A DNA stretch of 64,000 bases from Methylotenera_A sp040387515 (GCA_040387515.1 JAZKDP010000011.1:62001-126000), one strand, 5' to 3'. Counted from the stretch's first letter, positions 50,530-59,490 are shown. Notes: generated by a model not told the origin, from the sequence alone. Made by a program: numbers and translations.

Positions 50530-51366
50530 ATGAAAAAAACATTACTCGCATTGGCTTTACTGCAAACGCTAACCGCTTATGCAAAAGACCCTTTACCAGA
50601 GAAAATTACTGGATTGAAAACGCCAGAATCGGTGGTGCAAGCCAAAGATGGCGCGATCTATATTTCTGAAATCGGTACGCCAGATGTTAAAGGTGATGGC
50701 CAAATCAGTAAGGTAGATAAAAAAGGCAGTGTCACTGTTTTTGCAAAAGGGCTGGATGACCCAAAAGGTTTGGCGATCATTGGCAACAAGCTTTATGCCG
50801 CAGACAAAGCTGGCATTATTGAAATCAAACAAGATGGTACTTGGCAGGTGTATGCTGCGGCGGCGACTTTTCCTAAACCTCCTGTATTTTTAAATGATTT
50901 AGAAGCCGATAAACTGGGTAATTTATATGTCAGCGATAGCAACAACTTAAAATCAGGCGGTTCAATCTATAAAATCGCCAAAGGTGGCGCACCCGTTACG
51001 GTAGTAGCTGATAGCAAAAACCCGGACATTTTAGCGCCAAATGGCTTGCTATTTGAAGGCCGCAATAATTTGTTATCCATTGATTTTGAATCAGGCATTT
51101 TATACCGCGTGAACTTAACCACTGGCGCAACTATCAAGTTGGCAGAAGGTTTTGGTGGTGGTGATGGTTTAGTTAAAACCAAAGCAGGCAAAATCATTAT
51201 CAGTTCTTGGAAAACTGGCACAATCAATGAAGTGGTTGCGGGCAAAGCACGCGTTATCAAAGAAGGCTACAAATCCGCTGCGGATATTGCATTATCCACT
51301 GATGGTACGTTTTTAATGGTGCCAGATATGCTGGCAGGCGAGCTGGATTTTATCGAAATTAAATAG
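50530..51366 (+). CDS. Exported SMP-30/NHL-like beta-propeller protein
   Basis: A 278-residue exported protein (signal ends LTAYA) with six repeated propeller strands such as PESVVQAKDGAIYISEIG, DPKGLAIIGNKLYAADKAGI and NDLEADKLGNLYVSDSNN, matching the SMP-30/gluconolactonase-like or NHL fold. Metal-binding positions of true lactonases (Glu, Asn, Asp) cannot be confirmed by eye. If the upstream dehydrogenase makes a lactone, this protein could act on it; that is inference from neighbourhood. The next gene encodes a DUF455 protein. Confidence 0.72.
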   Translation: MKKTLLALALLQTLTAYAKDPLPEKITGLKTPESVVQAKDGAIYISEIGTPDVKGDGQISKVDKKGSVTVFAKGLDDPKGLAIIGNKLYAADKAGIIEIKQDGTWQVYAAAATFPKPPVFLNDLEADKLGNLYVSDSNNLKSGGSIYKIAKGGAPVTVVADSKNPDILAPNGLLFEGRNNLLSIDFESGILYRVNLTTGATIKLAEGFGGGDGLVKTKAGKIIISSWKTGTINEVVAGKARVIKEGYKSAADIALSTDGTFLMVPDMLAGELDFIEIK

Positions 51367-51377
51367 CACTCAATAAC

Positions 51378-52172
51378 ATGCAATCAAAACCGTTAGAACT
51401 TCGCAAAGCCGCGCTGGAATGGCTTTGCGAATCAGATGTTTGCATAAAAGTTGCAGGCGTGTTGGTTTTAGGAAAAATCCCTCATCTATTAATTGAACCC
51501 GCACAGCCATTAACCTCTAGCGCAGCCATTCCTGGTCACCCACTCAAACCAGAATTGGTCGGCCCGTTAGATTTACCCAAACGCTCCATGCGTACCATTG
51601 AAGGCCGAGCAGCGTTGGTACACGCCCTTGCCCACATCGAATTTAACGCGATTAATCTGGCATTGGATGCGATTTGGCGTTTTGCCGATATGCCTGAAAA
51701 TTACTATCGTGACTGGCTAAAAGTAGCCGCTGAAGAAGCCTATCATTTCTCACTTTTAAATGCGCATCTGCAAACCTTGGGGTTTGAATACGGTAGCTTT
51801 TCTGGTCACAATAGCTTATGGGAAATGGTCGACAGAACCAAGGGTGATGTATTAGCGCGTATGGCATTAGTACCACGCACGATGGAAGCGCGCGGCTTAG
51901 ACGCCAGCCCATCTTTACGCAACAAACTATCTCAAGTGGGAGACATGGCTGCTGCAGATATTTTAACGATTATTTTGCGCGATGAAATTGGTCATGTTGC
52001 CATTGGTAATATTTGGTTTAACTGGCTGTGCCAACAGCAAAATCTAGATCCAATCGTTACTTTTGAATCGCTGCGCCAACAATATAGCGCACCAAAATTA
52101 CGCCCACCGTTTAATTTAGAAGCAAGACGTCAAGCGGGTTTTAGTGAAGCAGAGTTGGCTTTACTGAATTAA
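51378..52172 (+). CDS. DUF455 ferritin-like domain protein
   Basis: A 264-residue cytoplasmic protein of the DUF455 family, which has a ferritin-like four-helix fold. Signatures are GRAALVHALAHIEFNAINLALDAIWRF, WLKVAAEEAYHFSLLNAHL and ILRDEIGHVAIGNIW, carrying the Glu/His residues of a di-iron site (HIEFNA, EEAYH, EIGH). Enzymatic role not known. It starts 11 bp after the propeller gene and is convergent with serB. Confidence 0.88.
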   Translation: MQSKPLELRKAALEWLCESDVCIKVAGVLVLGKIPHLLIEPAQPLTSSAAIPGHPLKPELVGPLDLPKRSMRTIEGRAALVHALAHIEFNAINLALDAIWRFADMPENYYRDWLKVAAEEAYHFSLLNAHLQTLGFEYGSFSGHNSLWEMVDRTKGDVLARMALVPRTMEARGLDASPSLRNKLSQVGDMAAADILTIILRDEIGHVAIGNIWFNWLCQQQNLDPIVTFESLRQQYSAPKLRPPFNLEARRQAGFSEAELALLN

Positions 52173-52185
52173 GCTAAAATTAAAA

Positions 52186-53025
52186 CTAAGCGGTAAACAA
52201 ACTGATAACACCATCTAGACCGCTAAAATTTAATGCATAGGTTGCTTGGCTTTGCACAATCGGCTTGGCATGATAAGCCACGCCAACATTGGCTACGGCC
52301 ATCATTTTCAGGTCATTTGCACCGTCTCCAATGGCAATCGTTTGATCAACTTTTAAGCCTAGAATATCGCGCAACTTCACTAATTCCTGCGCCTTACGGT
52401 CTGCATCGATAATATCCCCAACAATATTACCGGTTAATTTTCCATCTGCAATTTCCAAGGTATTGGATACTGCATAATCTAAGCCCAGCAAGGTTTTAAC
52501 GTGGTTGGCAAAGAACGTAAATCCGCCAGAAACCACCATGGTTTTAATATTATTGGCTTTGCAGGCTACAATCCATTCCTGCGCGCCGGGGTTCAATTGA
52601 AGTCGCTCATCAATCACACGTTGCAATGCCGTTTCTGGCAAACCTTTTAACAATGCCACACGCTGTTTTAAACTGGTGGCAAAATCAATCTCGCCACGCA
52701 TCGCGCTTTCGGTAATGGCGGATATTTGCGGCTTTAATTGCATCATATCGGCAATTTCATCGATACACTCAATCGAAATTAATGTGGAGTCCATGTCCAT
52801 CACACATAAGCCAAAATGATTCAAACGTTGCGCATCTGGCACCAAAGCACAATCAATTTGTTGCTCTGCACAAAAAGTCTGCACGGTTGAGATATCGCTG
52901 GTGAATACGGGCAAATAATAAGCATATTCGGCCACTTGCATAAACTGCGCATTACCGCCAATTAACCGATGAATATGAGTAAGATGCGCCACACTAATTG
53001 CACGGCCTTGAATCACTAAACGCAT
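52186..53025 (-). CDS. serB: Phosphoserine phosphatase
   Basis: HAD-superfamily phosphatase for the last step of serine synthesis. The catalytic motif is VMDMDSTLI, motif II is VVSGGFTFF and the metal site is AIGDGANDLKMM; ECIDEIAD confirms SerB. An N-terminal ACT-like extension is partly visible, giving 279 residues. Convergent with the DUF455 gene, with 13 bp between stops. Confidence 0.95.
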   Translation of the reverse strand: MRLVIQGRAISVAHLTHIHRLIGGNAQFMQVAEYAYYLPVFTSDISTVQTFCAEQQIDCALVPDAQRLNHFGLCVMDMDSTLISIECIDEIADMMQLKPQISAITESAMRGEIDFATSLKQRVALLKGLPETALQRVIDERLQLNPGAQEWIVACKANNIKTMVVSGGFTFFANHVKTLLGLDYAVSNTLEIADGKLTGNIVGDIIDADRKAQELVKLRDILGLKVDQTIAIGDGANDLKMMAVANVGVAYHAKPIVQSQATYALNFSGLDGVISLFTA

Positions 53026-53165
53026 AAAAACTTAATGTGTTAAAAATAAAACATTATATCAGTTGAACATTTAAGTAACGAATGCGTGCCGTTGATAGCA
53101 ATTGTTAATCACCTTAGTTTACGATTAATCTAGTTTGATGGCCGCTTCTCACTTATAATTAATCA

Positions 53166-53181
53166 AAGGATTTTTATCCTT
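53166..53181 (+). repeat. Small hairpin in the leader of the haem membrane protein gene
   Basis: AAGGAT-TTTT-ATCCTT, a perfect 6-bp stem with a 4-nt loop, about 40 bp before the ATG. A TATAAT occurs just upstream (around 53153), so the hairpin would be near the 5' end of the message. Confidence 0.35.
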
Positions 53182-53221
53182 AAAATAAAAAGTTTTTCAT
53201 TCAATTGTTTAAGGGATTTGC

Positions 53222-54004
53222 ATGAAAGTCACTCCAAGTAGCTCATCTAATAATTTAGCTTGGTTAAATTTACCTAATTTACCATGGCCACTAAAAACCT
53301 TGTTTGCTGGGTATTTACTGGTTATTGGTGTCGGCTTGCTGATGGCAGGTTTGCAAATTATGCTTACGCACGGCATGGCCGATGGAAAAGTCGGCTTATC
53401 TAAAAACGATATCGTCTATAGCTATTATGGCGACCGCACACACAGCTTGTTAGAAAGCAAATTGAATGGCTCAATGAAAGCCAATGCGCCAGACCAAGTG
53501 CGCGCCGACATTATTCAATGGGTAAGAAAAGGTGCGCCAAAAGATGATTGGGATGCGCATTTTAAAGGCGTATTCGCGCAGAATTGTGTGATTTGCCACA
53601 GCGCTATACCGAACATTCCTAACTTTAAAAACTTTGAAGAAGTGCAAAAAGTAGCCGCAACAGGCGAAGGCGCAACTATTCAAAGTTTAACCCGCGTTTC
53701 ACACATTCACTTATTTGGTATTAGCTTCATCTTCTTCTTTATCGGCCTAATATTCAGCTTTGCTGTCGGCGTGCCAAAAACACTCAAAATCATCGCCATC
53801 GCATTCCCATTTGCGTTTTTGATTTTTGACATATTGTCATGGTGGCTCACAAAACTAGCCCCAGGTTTCGCTTGGCTGACCATTATTGCAGGTGTTGGCT
53901 ACAGCGTCGCATCGACCTTTATGTGGGTGACCAGCATGTACCAAATGTTCATTCTATCGCGCAACGGTAAAGTGTATGGCAATGCGTGGGAACAAGATTT
54001 ATAG
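53222..54004 (+). CDS. Membrane protein with a single c-type haem site, unknown
   Basis: A 260-residue inner-membrane protein. One N-terminal helix (LFAGYLLVIGVGLLMAGLQIML) is followed by a soluble periplasmic stretch with one c-haem motif (CVICH, Cys122, Cys125, His126) and about four C-terminal helices (LFGISFIFFFIGLIFSFAVG onwards). A His pair (RVSHIHLFG) precedes the second helix and could ligate haem. No named family is recognised with confidence. Probably a quinol- or cytochrome-linked electron carrier. It is monocistronic and ends at a strong terminator. Confidence 0.72.
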   Translation: MKVTPSSSSNNLAWLNLPNLPWPLKTLFAGYLLVIGVGLLMAGLQIMLTHGMADGKVGLSKNDIVYSYYGDRTHSLLESKLNGSMKANAPDQVRADIIQWVRKGAPKDDWDAHFKGVFAQNCVICHSAIPNIPNFKNFEEVQKVAATGEGATIQSLTRVSHIHLFGISFIFFFIGLIFSFAVGVPKTLKIIAIAFPFAFLIFDILSWWLTKLAPGFAWLTIIAGVGYSVASTFMWVTSMYQMFILSRNGKVYGNAWEQDL

Positions 54005-54042
54005 CGACAAGATTTTGGGTTAATTAATGTGTTAATTAACGC

Positions 54043-54076
54043 AAAAAAGCCATGCTATCGCTAGCATGGCTTTTTT
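54043..54076. terminator. Bidirectional terminator
   Basis: AGCCATGCTA-TCGC-TAGCATGGCT with six A before and six T after. It separates the convergent haem membrane protein gene and the isochorismatase-family gene, ending 10 bp before the stop of the latter. Confidence 0.93.
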
Positions 54077-54085
54077 ACATTGCAA

Positions 54086-54688
54086 TCAACCTTTTAAACT
54101 TGCCACATCATCCACTACCACCGCAAACAAATCTCTCACCGCTGCTAGCGCGCTATCATGCATCGTTTGCGCGTCAATTACCTTACCTCTAACACCAATT
54201 AAGCTGCGTGTTGCGCAGGCGCTAGCAATAATAGTCGGTTTAAATCCCAAATTAAATGCGCCACGCGCGGTGGAGTTGATACACATATGGGTCATAAATC
54301 CTGCCAGCACCACATTTTCAACACCCAAGGCTTTTAATTGTGCTTCTAAATTCGTATGCCAAAATGCGTTGGGATAATTTTTAACCACCACTGCTTCACC
54401 GTTTTTCGGCGCAACCTCTGTTGAAATCGCCCCAATATCTGCGGTGATATCGTATGGTGTACCAACACCAGCATCATGCTGAATATGGATAACCGGCACT
54501 TTTAAATCACGTGCCATGGTTAATAATTTTTGCGCTTCTAAAATCGCAGGTTCTACATTGGTTAACTGCATCACGCCACGGCGATAGGTATTTTGGCAAT
54601 CCACCATAATCAAAACAGAATCTTTTAGACTGGCATGGCCGAAACCCATGCCAGTAATTTCACGCAAAGTTTGCGACGCTTGTGTCAT
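54086..54688 (-). CDS. Isochorismatase-family cysteine hydrolase
   Basis: A 200-residue hydrolase of the isochorismatase superfamily with the Asp-Lys-Cys triad in place: Asp30 (LIMVDCQ), Lys103 (VVKNYPNAF) and Cys136 (TTHMCIN-like context FMTHMCINSTARGA). Nicotinamidases, carbamoylases and unknown amidases share this fold, so the substrate is not assigned. It is a single gene on the minus strand, upstream divergent from sucC. Confidence 0.87.
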   Translation of the reverse strand: MTQASQTLREITGMGFGHASLKDSVLIMVDCQNTYRRGVMQLTNVEPAILEAQKLLTMARDLKVPVIHIQHDAGVGTPYDITADIGAISTEVAPKNGEAVVVKNYPNAFWHTNLEAQLKALGVENVVLAGFMTHMCINSTARGAFNLGFKPTIIASACATRSLIGVRGKVIDAQTMHDSALAAVRDLFAVVVDDVASLKG

Positions 54689-54745
54689 TTGATTCCCCTC
54701 TGGTTTATCGTATGGTTGTTTAATGCGGATTTTTTGCTCGCACGG

Positions 54746-54805
54746 TTTACTAGTGCTTTTTTACTAGCTTATACCGCGCTTTTGCGCGAAAATGTCAGCT
54801 AAAAT
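54746..54805 (+). promoter_or_regulatory. Candidate sucC promoter region
   Basis: A direct repeat TTTACTAG (54746-54753 and 54760-54767), a perfect CGCGC-TTTT-GCGCG hairpin (54775-54788) and a TAAAAT -10-like box (54800-54805) are stacked in front of sucC. The -10 lies 27 bp before the ATG. The assignments are by eye. Confidence 0.35.
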
Positions 54806-54831
54806 CAAAATCTGCAAAAAATCACTTTAAA

Positions 54832-56016
54832 ATGAATTTACACGAATATCAAGCCAAATCTTTATTGCAACTTTACGGCCTACCAACACCTAGCGGCATG
54901 GTTGCAAACTCACCTGAATCAGCACGCCATGCAGCAGAAACGATACATTCAAATGCATGGGTGGTAAAAGCGCAAATCCATGCGGGTGGCCGCGGTAAAG
55001 CGGGTGGCGTTAAGTTAGTCAAATCAGTGGCGGAAGTTGAAGCAACTGCAACGGCATTACTAGGTAAACAGTTAATCACCTACCAAAATGCACCCGATGG
55101 CCAAATGGTGGGCCAAGTGTTGGTTGAAGAAACATTACCAATCGCACGTGAGCTGTATTTATCGATGTTGGTGGATAGAGGTTTAGAGCGTGTAGTGGTG
55201 GTTGCATCATCCGCTGGCGGCATGGATATTGAAGAGATTGCGGCTAATCATCCAGAGCAGATTCTGCAGGAAGTGTGTGATCCGCTAAACGGTTTGGTGG
55301 ATTTTCAAGCGCGTAATCTGGCCTTTAAATTGGCATTAAGTGGTGAGCAAATTATCGCGTTTACCAAGCTGCTAAAAGGCTTGTACCAATTGTTTAAAGA
55401 AAACGATCTGGCTTTACTGGAGATCAACCCATTAATCGTAACGACTGATGGCAAACTGGTTGCGCTAGATTGCAAAATGAGCGTGGATGACAATGCGTTG
55501 TATCGCCAAAAAGACTTGAGCGCACAACGTGATTGGTCACAGGAAGATGCCAAAGAAGCCGTGGCACATGCGGCGGGCTTAAACTACATCGCACTAAACG
55601 GCAATATCGGCTGCATGGTGAATGGCGCAGGCTTAGCCATGGCGACCATGGATTTAATTAAATTGCATGGTGGTATGCCAGCCAACTTTTTAGATGTGGG
55701 TGGCGGAGCTTCAGCGGAAACGGTGACCAAAGCGTTTAAAATTATTTTGGCCGATCATAACGTTAAAGCAATTTTGGTAAATATTTTCGGCGGCATTATG
55801 CGCTGCGATATTATTGCGGAAGGCATTATTACCGCCGTGAAAGAAGTCGGTATGACTATTCCCGTTGTTGTGCGTTTAGAAGGCACCAACGTTGATTTGG
55901 GCAAGCAAATGTTACGCGAAAGCGGCCTCAATATTATTTCAGCAGAAAATCTAACTGATGCAGCTAAACAAGCGGTTACCGCTGTAGCGCAAGCAACAAC
56001 AAAGGCAGTAAAGTAA
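54832..56016 (+). CDS. sucC: Succinyl-CoA synthetase beta subunit
   Basis: ADP/GDP-forming beta subunit, ATP-grasp type. The beginning MNLHEYQAKSLLQLYGLPTP and the sequence IHAGGRGKAGGVKLV match SucC; NGAGLAMATMDLIKLHGG and VNIFGGIMRCD are the nucleotide and CoA-side signatures. Malate-CoA ligase (MtkA) is a close relative, but the residues seen, for instance the conserved INPLIVT and IMRCD, read more like SucC. It overlaps the sucD start by 1 bp. Confidence 0.92.
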   Translation: MNLHEYQAKSLLQLYGLPTPSGMVANSPESARHAAETIHSNAWVVKAQIHAGGRGKAGGVKLVKSVAEVEATATALLGKQLITYQNAPDGQMVGQVLVEETLPIARELYLSMLVDRGLERVVVVASSAGGMDIEEIAANHPEQILQEVCDPLNGLVDFQARNLAFKLALSGEQIIAFTKLLKGLYQLFKENDLALLEINPLIVTTDGKLVALDCKMSVDDNALYRQKDLSAQRDWSQEDAKEAVAHAAGLNYIALNGNIGCMVNGAGLAMATMDLIKLHGGMPANFLDVGGGASAETVTKAFKIILADHNVKAILVNIFGGIMRCDIIAEGIITAVKEVGMTIPVVVRLEGTNVDLGKQMLRESGLNIISAENLTDAAKQAVTAVAQATTKAVK

Positions 56017-56900
56017 TGGCGATTTTAGTCAATAAAAATACCAAAGTGTTATGCCAAGGCTTTACTGGCAAACAAGGCACATTTCATTCCGAACAAGCAA
56101 TTGCATACGGCACAAAAATGGTGGGCGGCGTCACGCCGGGCAAAGGTGGTCAGTTGCATCTTAACCTGCCAGTATTCAACACCATGCGCGAAGCTGTGCG
56201 CGAAACACAAGCCAACGCCAGCGTGATTTATGTACCGCCTCCTTACGCGGCTGACTCTATTTTAGAAGCTGCCGATGCTGGCATTGATTTAATTGTATGC
56301 ATTACTGAAGGCATACCAGTATTGGATATGTTAAACGTTAAGGCGGCATTAAAAGCCAATGGTGCCAGACTGATTGGCCCAAATTGCCCTGGAATTATCA
56401 CACCCGATGAATGCAAAATTGGCATTATGCCTGGTAGCATCCATCTGCGCGGTAAGGTGGGCGTGGTATCACGCTCTGGCACGCTTACTTATGAAGCCGT
56501 ACATCAAACTACTGCGCTGGGTTTGGGTCAAACAACTTGCGTGGGCATTGGTGGCGATCCGATTAAGGGTTTAAATTTTATTGAATGCTTAACATTATTT
56601 GAAGCGGATCCTGAAACAGAAGCGATTATTATGGTGGGTGAAATTGGTGGTAGCGATGAAGAGGCTGCGGCTGATTTTATTAAACATCATGTCACTAAAC
56701 CAGTTGCGGCATACATTGCAGGTCTAACCGCACCCGCAGGTAAACGCATGGGGCATGCGGGCGCGATTATCTCTGGCGGCAGCGGTCGTGCAGAAGATAA
56801 GATGTCAGCGCTAGAAAATGCAGGCTGCGTGGTAGCGAGCTCGCCTGCTGGCTTGGGTGAGGCGGTTGTTCAAGCAATACAATTAAAATCGAAAAGGTAA
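56016..56900 (+). CDS. sucD: Succinyl-CoA synthetase alpha subunit
   Basis: CoA-binding subunit carrying the phosphohistidine. GFTGKQGTFHSEQAIAYGTKMVGGVTPGKGG is the CoA domain, and GKRMGHAGAIISGG contains the active His (in MGHAG). The 294 residues are normal. Start and sucC stop overlap (TAATG), so translation is coupled. No genes for 2-oxoglutarate dehydrogenase are nearby, in line with methylotrophs that run a partial TCA cycle and need succinyl-CoA mainly for DapD and related steps. Confidence 0.95.
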   Translation: MAILVNKNTKVLCQGFTGKQGTFHSEQAIAYGTKMVGGVTPGKGGQLHLNLPVFNTMREAVRETQANASVIYVPPPYAADSILEAADAGIDLIVCITEGIPVLDMLNVKAALKANGARLIGPNCPGIITPDECKIGIMPGSIHLRGKVGVVSRSGTLTYEAVHQTTALGLGQTTCVGIGGDPIKGLNFIECLTLFEADPETEAIIMVGEIGGSDEEAAADFIKHHVTKPVAAYIAGLTAPAGKRMGHAGAIISGGSGRAEDKMSALENAGCVVASSPAGLGEAVVQAIQLKSKR

Positions 56901-56907
56901 TTAACTC

Positions 56908-57864
56908 TTGAAGATAAATAATGGTGGGATAACAAATTTTATTGCTGGCTTAATATTAAGTCTCGCAACGCAATTGTGCTTTGCAGAAGATATTCCCTAC
57001 TTATTAACAGCCGCATCCAAAGGTGATGTGGTTACCGTAAAAGCGATGCTAGATAGCGGTGCCAACGCCAATACTAAAGATGGAAATGACATTACGGCGC
57101 TGATGTACGCTGCACGCAAAGATAATGCTAATGTAGTTACTGCCTTAATTAATAAGGGTGCAGAGATTAATGCAAAAGACAAAGGTGGCTGGACTGCTTT
57201 AATGTTCGCTGCCAAAAAAAATCATATTGCAACAGTGAAAGTGTTGCTTGAAAAAGGCGCTGACCCAAAAATTCGCGATGAAAGTGGTTGGAGTGCATTT
57301 GGTATGGCAGCAACTTCTGGCTATTCTGAAGTGGTTAACTTAATGATTCAACATGGTGTTGATGCCAATGCTAAAGCCGATGACGGCAAAACTGCGTTGA
57401 TGTATGCAGCAAAAAGTGGTGATATTCCAACCATCGAGTCATTAATGACAAAAGGCGCAAAGCCCAATGCAGGCGACCGACTAGGCACTACTCCGCTAAT
57501 GTATGCCGCGCGTGAAGGCCATGCGCCAGCGGTTGCTTTTATGTTGGACAAAGGCGCAAATGCAGATTTACAAGATCAATCGCATTGGACGGCACTGACT
57601 TGGGCAATTAAAAAATCGCAACTTGAAGCAGCTAAAGTATTAATTGAAAAAGGCGCTGATGTAAATCATCAAGATTCTGAAGGCACCCCACTCTTACAAT
57701 TGGCGGTTGATATTGGCTCTGCAGAACTGGTAAAACTGTTACTTGCCCACAAAGCCAATATAAAAGAGCGGGATAAATACGGCTTAACCGCATACGTTTA
57801 TGCGCTTAAAAAAGGTGATAGCGAAATTGTTAAGCTAATCAAAGATGCGGGTGGCAAATATTAA
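56908..57864 (+). CDS. Exported ankyrin-repeat protein
   Basis: A 318-residue exported protein starting with TTG. The signal peptide runs to about CFAED, then eight or so consecutive 33-residue ankyrin repeats follow (patterns such as GWTALMFAAKKNHIATVKVLLEKGADP and LGTTPLMYAAREGHAPAVAFMLDKGANA). It is a pure repeat scaffold without an enzymatic domain. It lies 7 bp after sucD and 18 bp before nadE, so it is likely co-transcribed, although a functional tie to those enzymes is not evident. Second periplasmic ankyrin protein in the window. Confidence 0.82.
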   Translation: MKINNGGITNFIAGLILSLATQLCFAEDIPYLLTAASKGDVVTVKAMLDSGANANTKDGNDITALMYAARKDNANVVTALINKGAEINAKDKGGWTALMFAAKKNHIATVKVLLEKGADPKIRDESGWSAFGMAATSGYSEVVNLMIQHGVDANAKADDGKTALMYAAKSGDIPTIESLMTKGAKPNAGDRLGTTPLMYAAREGHAPAVAFMLDKGANADLQDQSHWTALTWAIKKSQLEAAKVLIEKGADVNHQDSEGTPLLQLAVDIGSAELVKLLLAHKANIKERDKYGLTAYVYALKKGDSEIVKLIKDAGGKY

Positions 57865-57882
57865 CGCGCTCAATCATTTAAA

Positions 57883-59490
57883 ATGAAAATCGCTTTAGCG
57901 CAAATCAATTGTATTGTTGGCGATATTGCTGGCAACGCTGAAAAAATTCTAGATTATGCCAACCGTGCACATGCTGCGGGTGCGAGTTTAATCGTTACGC
58001 CTGAGCTAGCCTTGTGTGGTTATCCGCCAGAAGACTTATTGTTTAGAGATGATTTTAATGCTGCGTGCGAACGTGCATTACAAAAAATCGCCCACTCCCT
58101 ACCCAATATCACGCTATTAATTGGCCATCCTAAGCAGGAGAATGGGGAGCTTTTTAACGCGGCTTCTATTATTGAAAATGGCAAAATTACCGCCACTTAC
58201 CACAAACAATGCTTGCCCAATTACAGTGTATTTGATGAAGAACGTTATTTTGAAGCAGGGAATACGCCTTTAGTTTTTGAGCATTCCGGCACAAAAATTG
58301 GCGTGATAATTTGTGCTGACGGATGGGAATCCGGTCCAGCCATCCGTGCTAAACAGGCTGGTGCAGAGATTTTATTGTCGCTCAACGCATCACCTTACCA
58401 TATAGATAAATTGCAAACTCGCTACGAAGTGCTTGCAGAACGCGTAAGCGAAACAGGCCTGAGCGTAGTGTACGTCAATTTAGTCGGTGGACAAGATGAG
58501 TTGGTGTTTGATGGCGGCTCATTTGTGCTGGATAACACTGGTAAAGTAACGCAACAATTACCTAACTTTGTTGAAGCATTAAGTTTTGTAGAGTACGTGA
58601 ATCATCAACCGCAACCAAGCAGCACACTAAGCCCACAATTAAGCCTTGAAGCAACTGTATATCACGCGCTCAAATTAGGTTTGCAAGATTATGTGAATAA
58701 AAATGGTTTTCCAAGCGTCGTGTTGGGTTTATCTGGTGGTATCGACTCTGCGTTAACACTGGCTATTGCGGTAGATGCTTTGGGCAGCGATCGCGTAAAA
58801 GTCGTCATGATGTCATCTGAATTTACTGCCAATATCAGCGTGGACGATGCCATTGAAATGGCCAATTTGGTCAACGTTAAATATAGTCAAATCCCTATTA
58901 AAGATTTATTTAACTTATTTTGCGATACGCTTGCGCCAGAGTTTGGTGATTTACCATTCGATACCGCAGAAGAAAATTTACAAGCGCGTATTCGCGGCAT
59001 GCTATTGATGGCACTTTCTAACAAATTTGGCAGCATCGTCCTCACTACTGGCAATAAATCCGAAATGGCCGTAGGTTACAGCACTTTGTATGGTGATATG
59101 GCGGGCGGATTTTCACTACTCAAAGATGTGCCGAAAACACTGGTGTATAAACTGGCAGAATACCGCAACAGCATTTCGCCAGTGATTCCAACGCGCATTA
59201 TCACCCGCGCACCCAGTGCAGAACTGAGGGCAAATCAGACTGACCAAGACAGCTTGCCTGCATATGAAATTCTAGATGCCATTATGCAAGCGTATGTAGA
59301 AGATGATTTAAGTCGCAGCGTGATTATGCAACTTGGGTTTAGCGAAAAAGATGTGCTTAGAGTTACCAATTTAATTGATCGCAATGAATATAAACGCCGC
59401 CAAGCACCAGTTGGCGTTAGAATTACCCAACGCGGATTTGGCAAAGACAGACGCTACCCGATTACCGCCAAATTAAAATTTGATGCTTGA
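57883..59490 (+). CDS. nadE: Glutamine-dependent NAD+ synthase
   Basis: Two-domain enzyme making NAD+ from nicotinate adenine dinucleotide. The N-terminal nitrilase-type glutaminase has the Glu (VTPELALCGYPPEDLL), Lys (HKQCLPNYSVFDEERYF) and Cys (GVIICADGWE) triad. The C-terminal synthetase has the PP-loop LGLSGGIDSALT and later TGNKSEMAVGYSTLYGDM. The 535 residues match the family. It is followed by glnB, an arrangement common in betaproteobacteria. Confidence 0.96.
   Translation: MKIALAQINCIVGDIAGNAEKILDYANRAHAAGASLIVTPELALCGYPPEDLLFRDDFNAACERALQKIAHSLPNITLLIGHPKQENGELFNAASIIENGKITATYHKQCLPNYSVFDEERYFEAGNTPLVFEHSGTKIGVIICADGWESGPAIRAKQAGAEILLSLNASPYHIDKLQTRYEVLAERVSETGLSVVYVNLVGGQDELVFDGGSFVLDNTGKVTQQLPNFVEALSFVEYVNHQPQPSSTLSPQLSLEATVYHALKLGLQDYVNKNGFPSVVLGLSGGIDSALTLAIAVDALGSDRVKVVMMSSEFTANISVDDAIEMANLVNVKYSQIPIKDLFNLFCDTLAPEFGDLPFDTAEENLQARIRGMLLMALSNKFGSIVLTTGNKSEMAVGYSTLYGDMAGGFSLLKDVPKTLVYKLAEYRNSISPVIPTRIITRAPSAELRANQTDQDSLPAYEILDAIMQAYVEDDLSRSVIMQLGFSEKDVLRVTNLIDRNEYKRRQAPVGVRITQRGFGKDRRYPITAKLKFDA

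Noticed and set aside
54832..56900. Malate-CoA ligase (mtkAB) instead of sucCD
   Set aside because: The sequence motifs agree better with succinyl-CoA synthetase; no serine-cycle genes are nearby.
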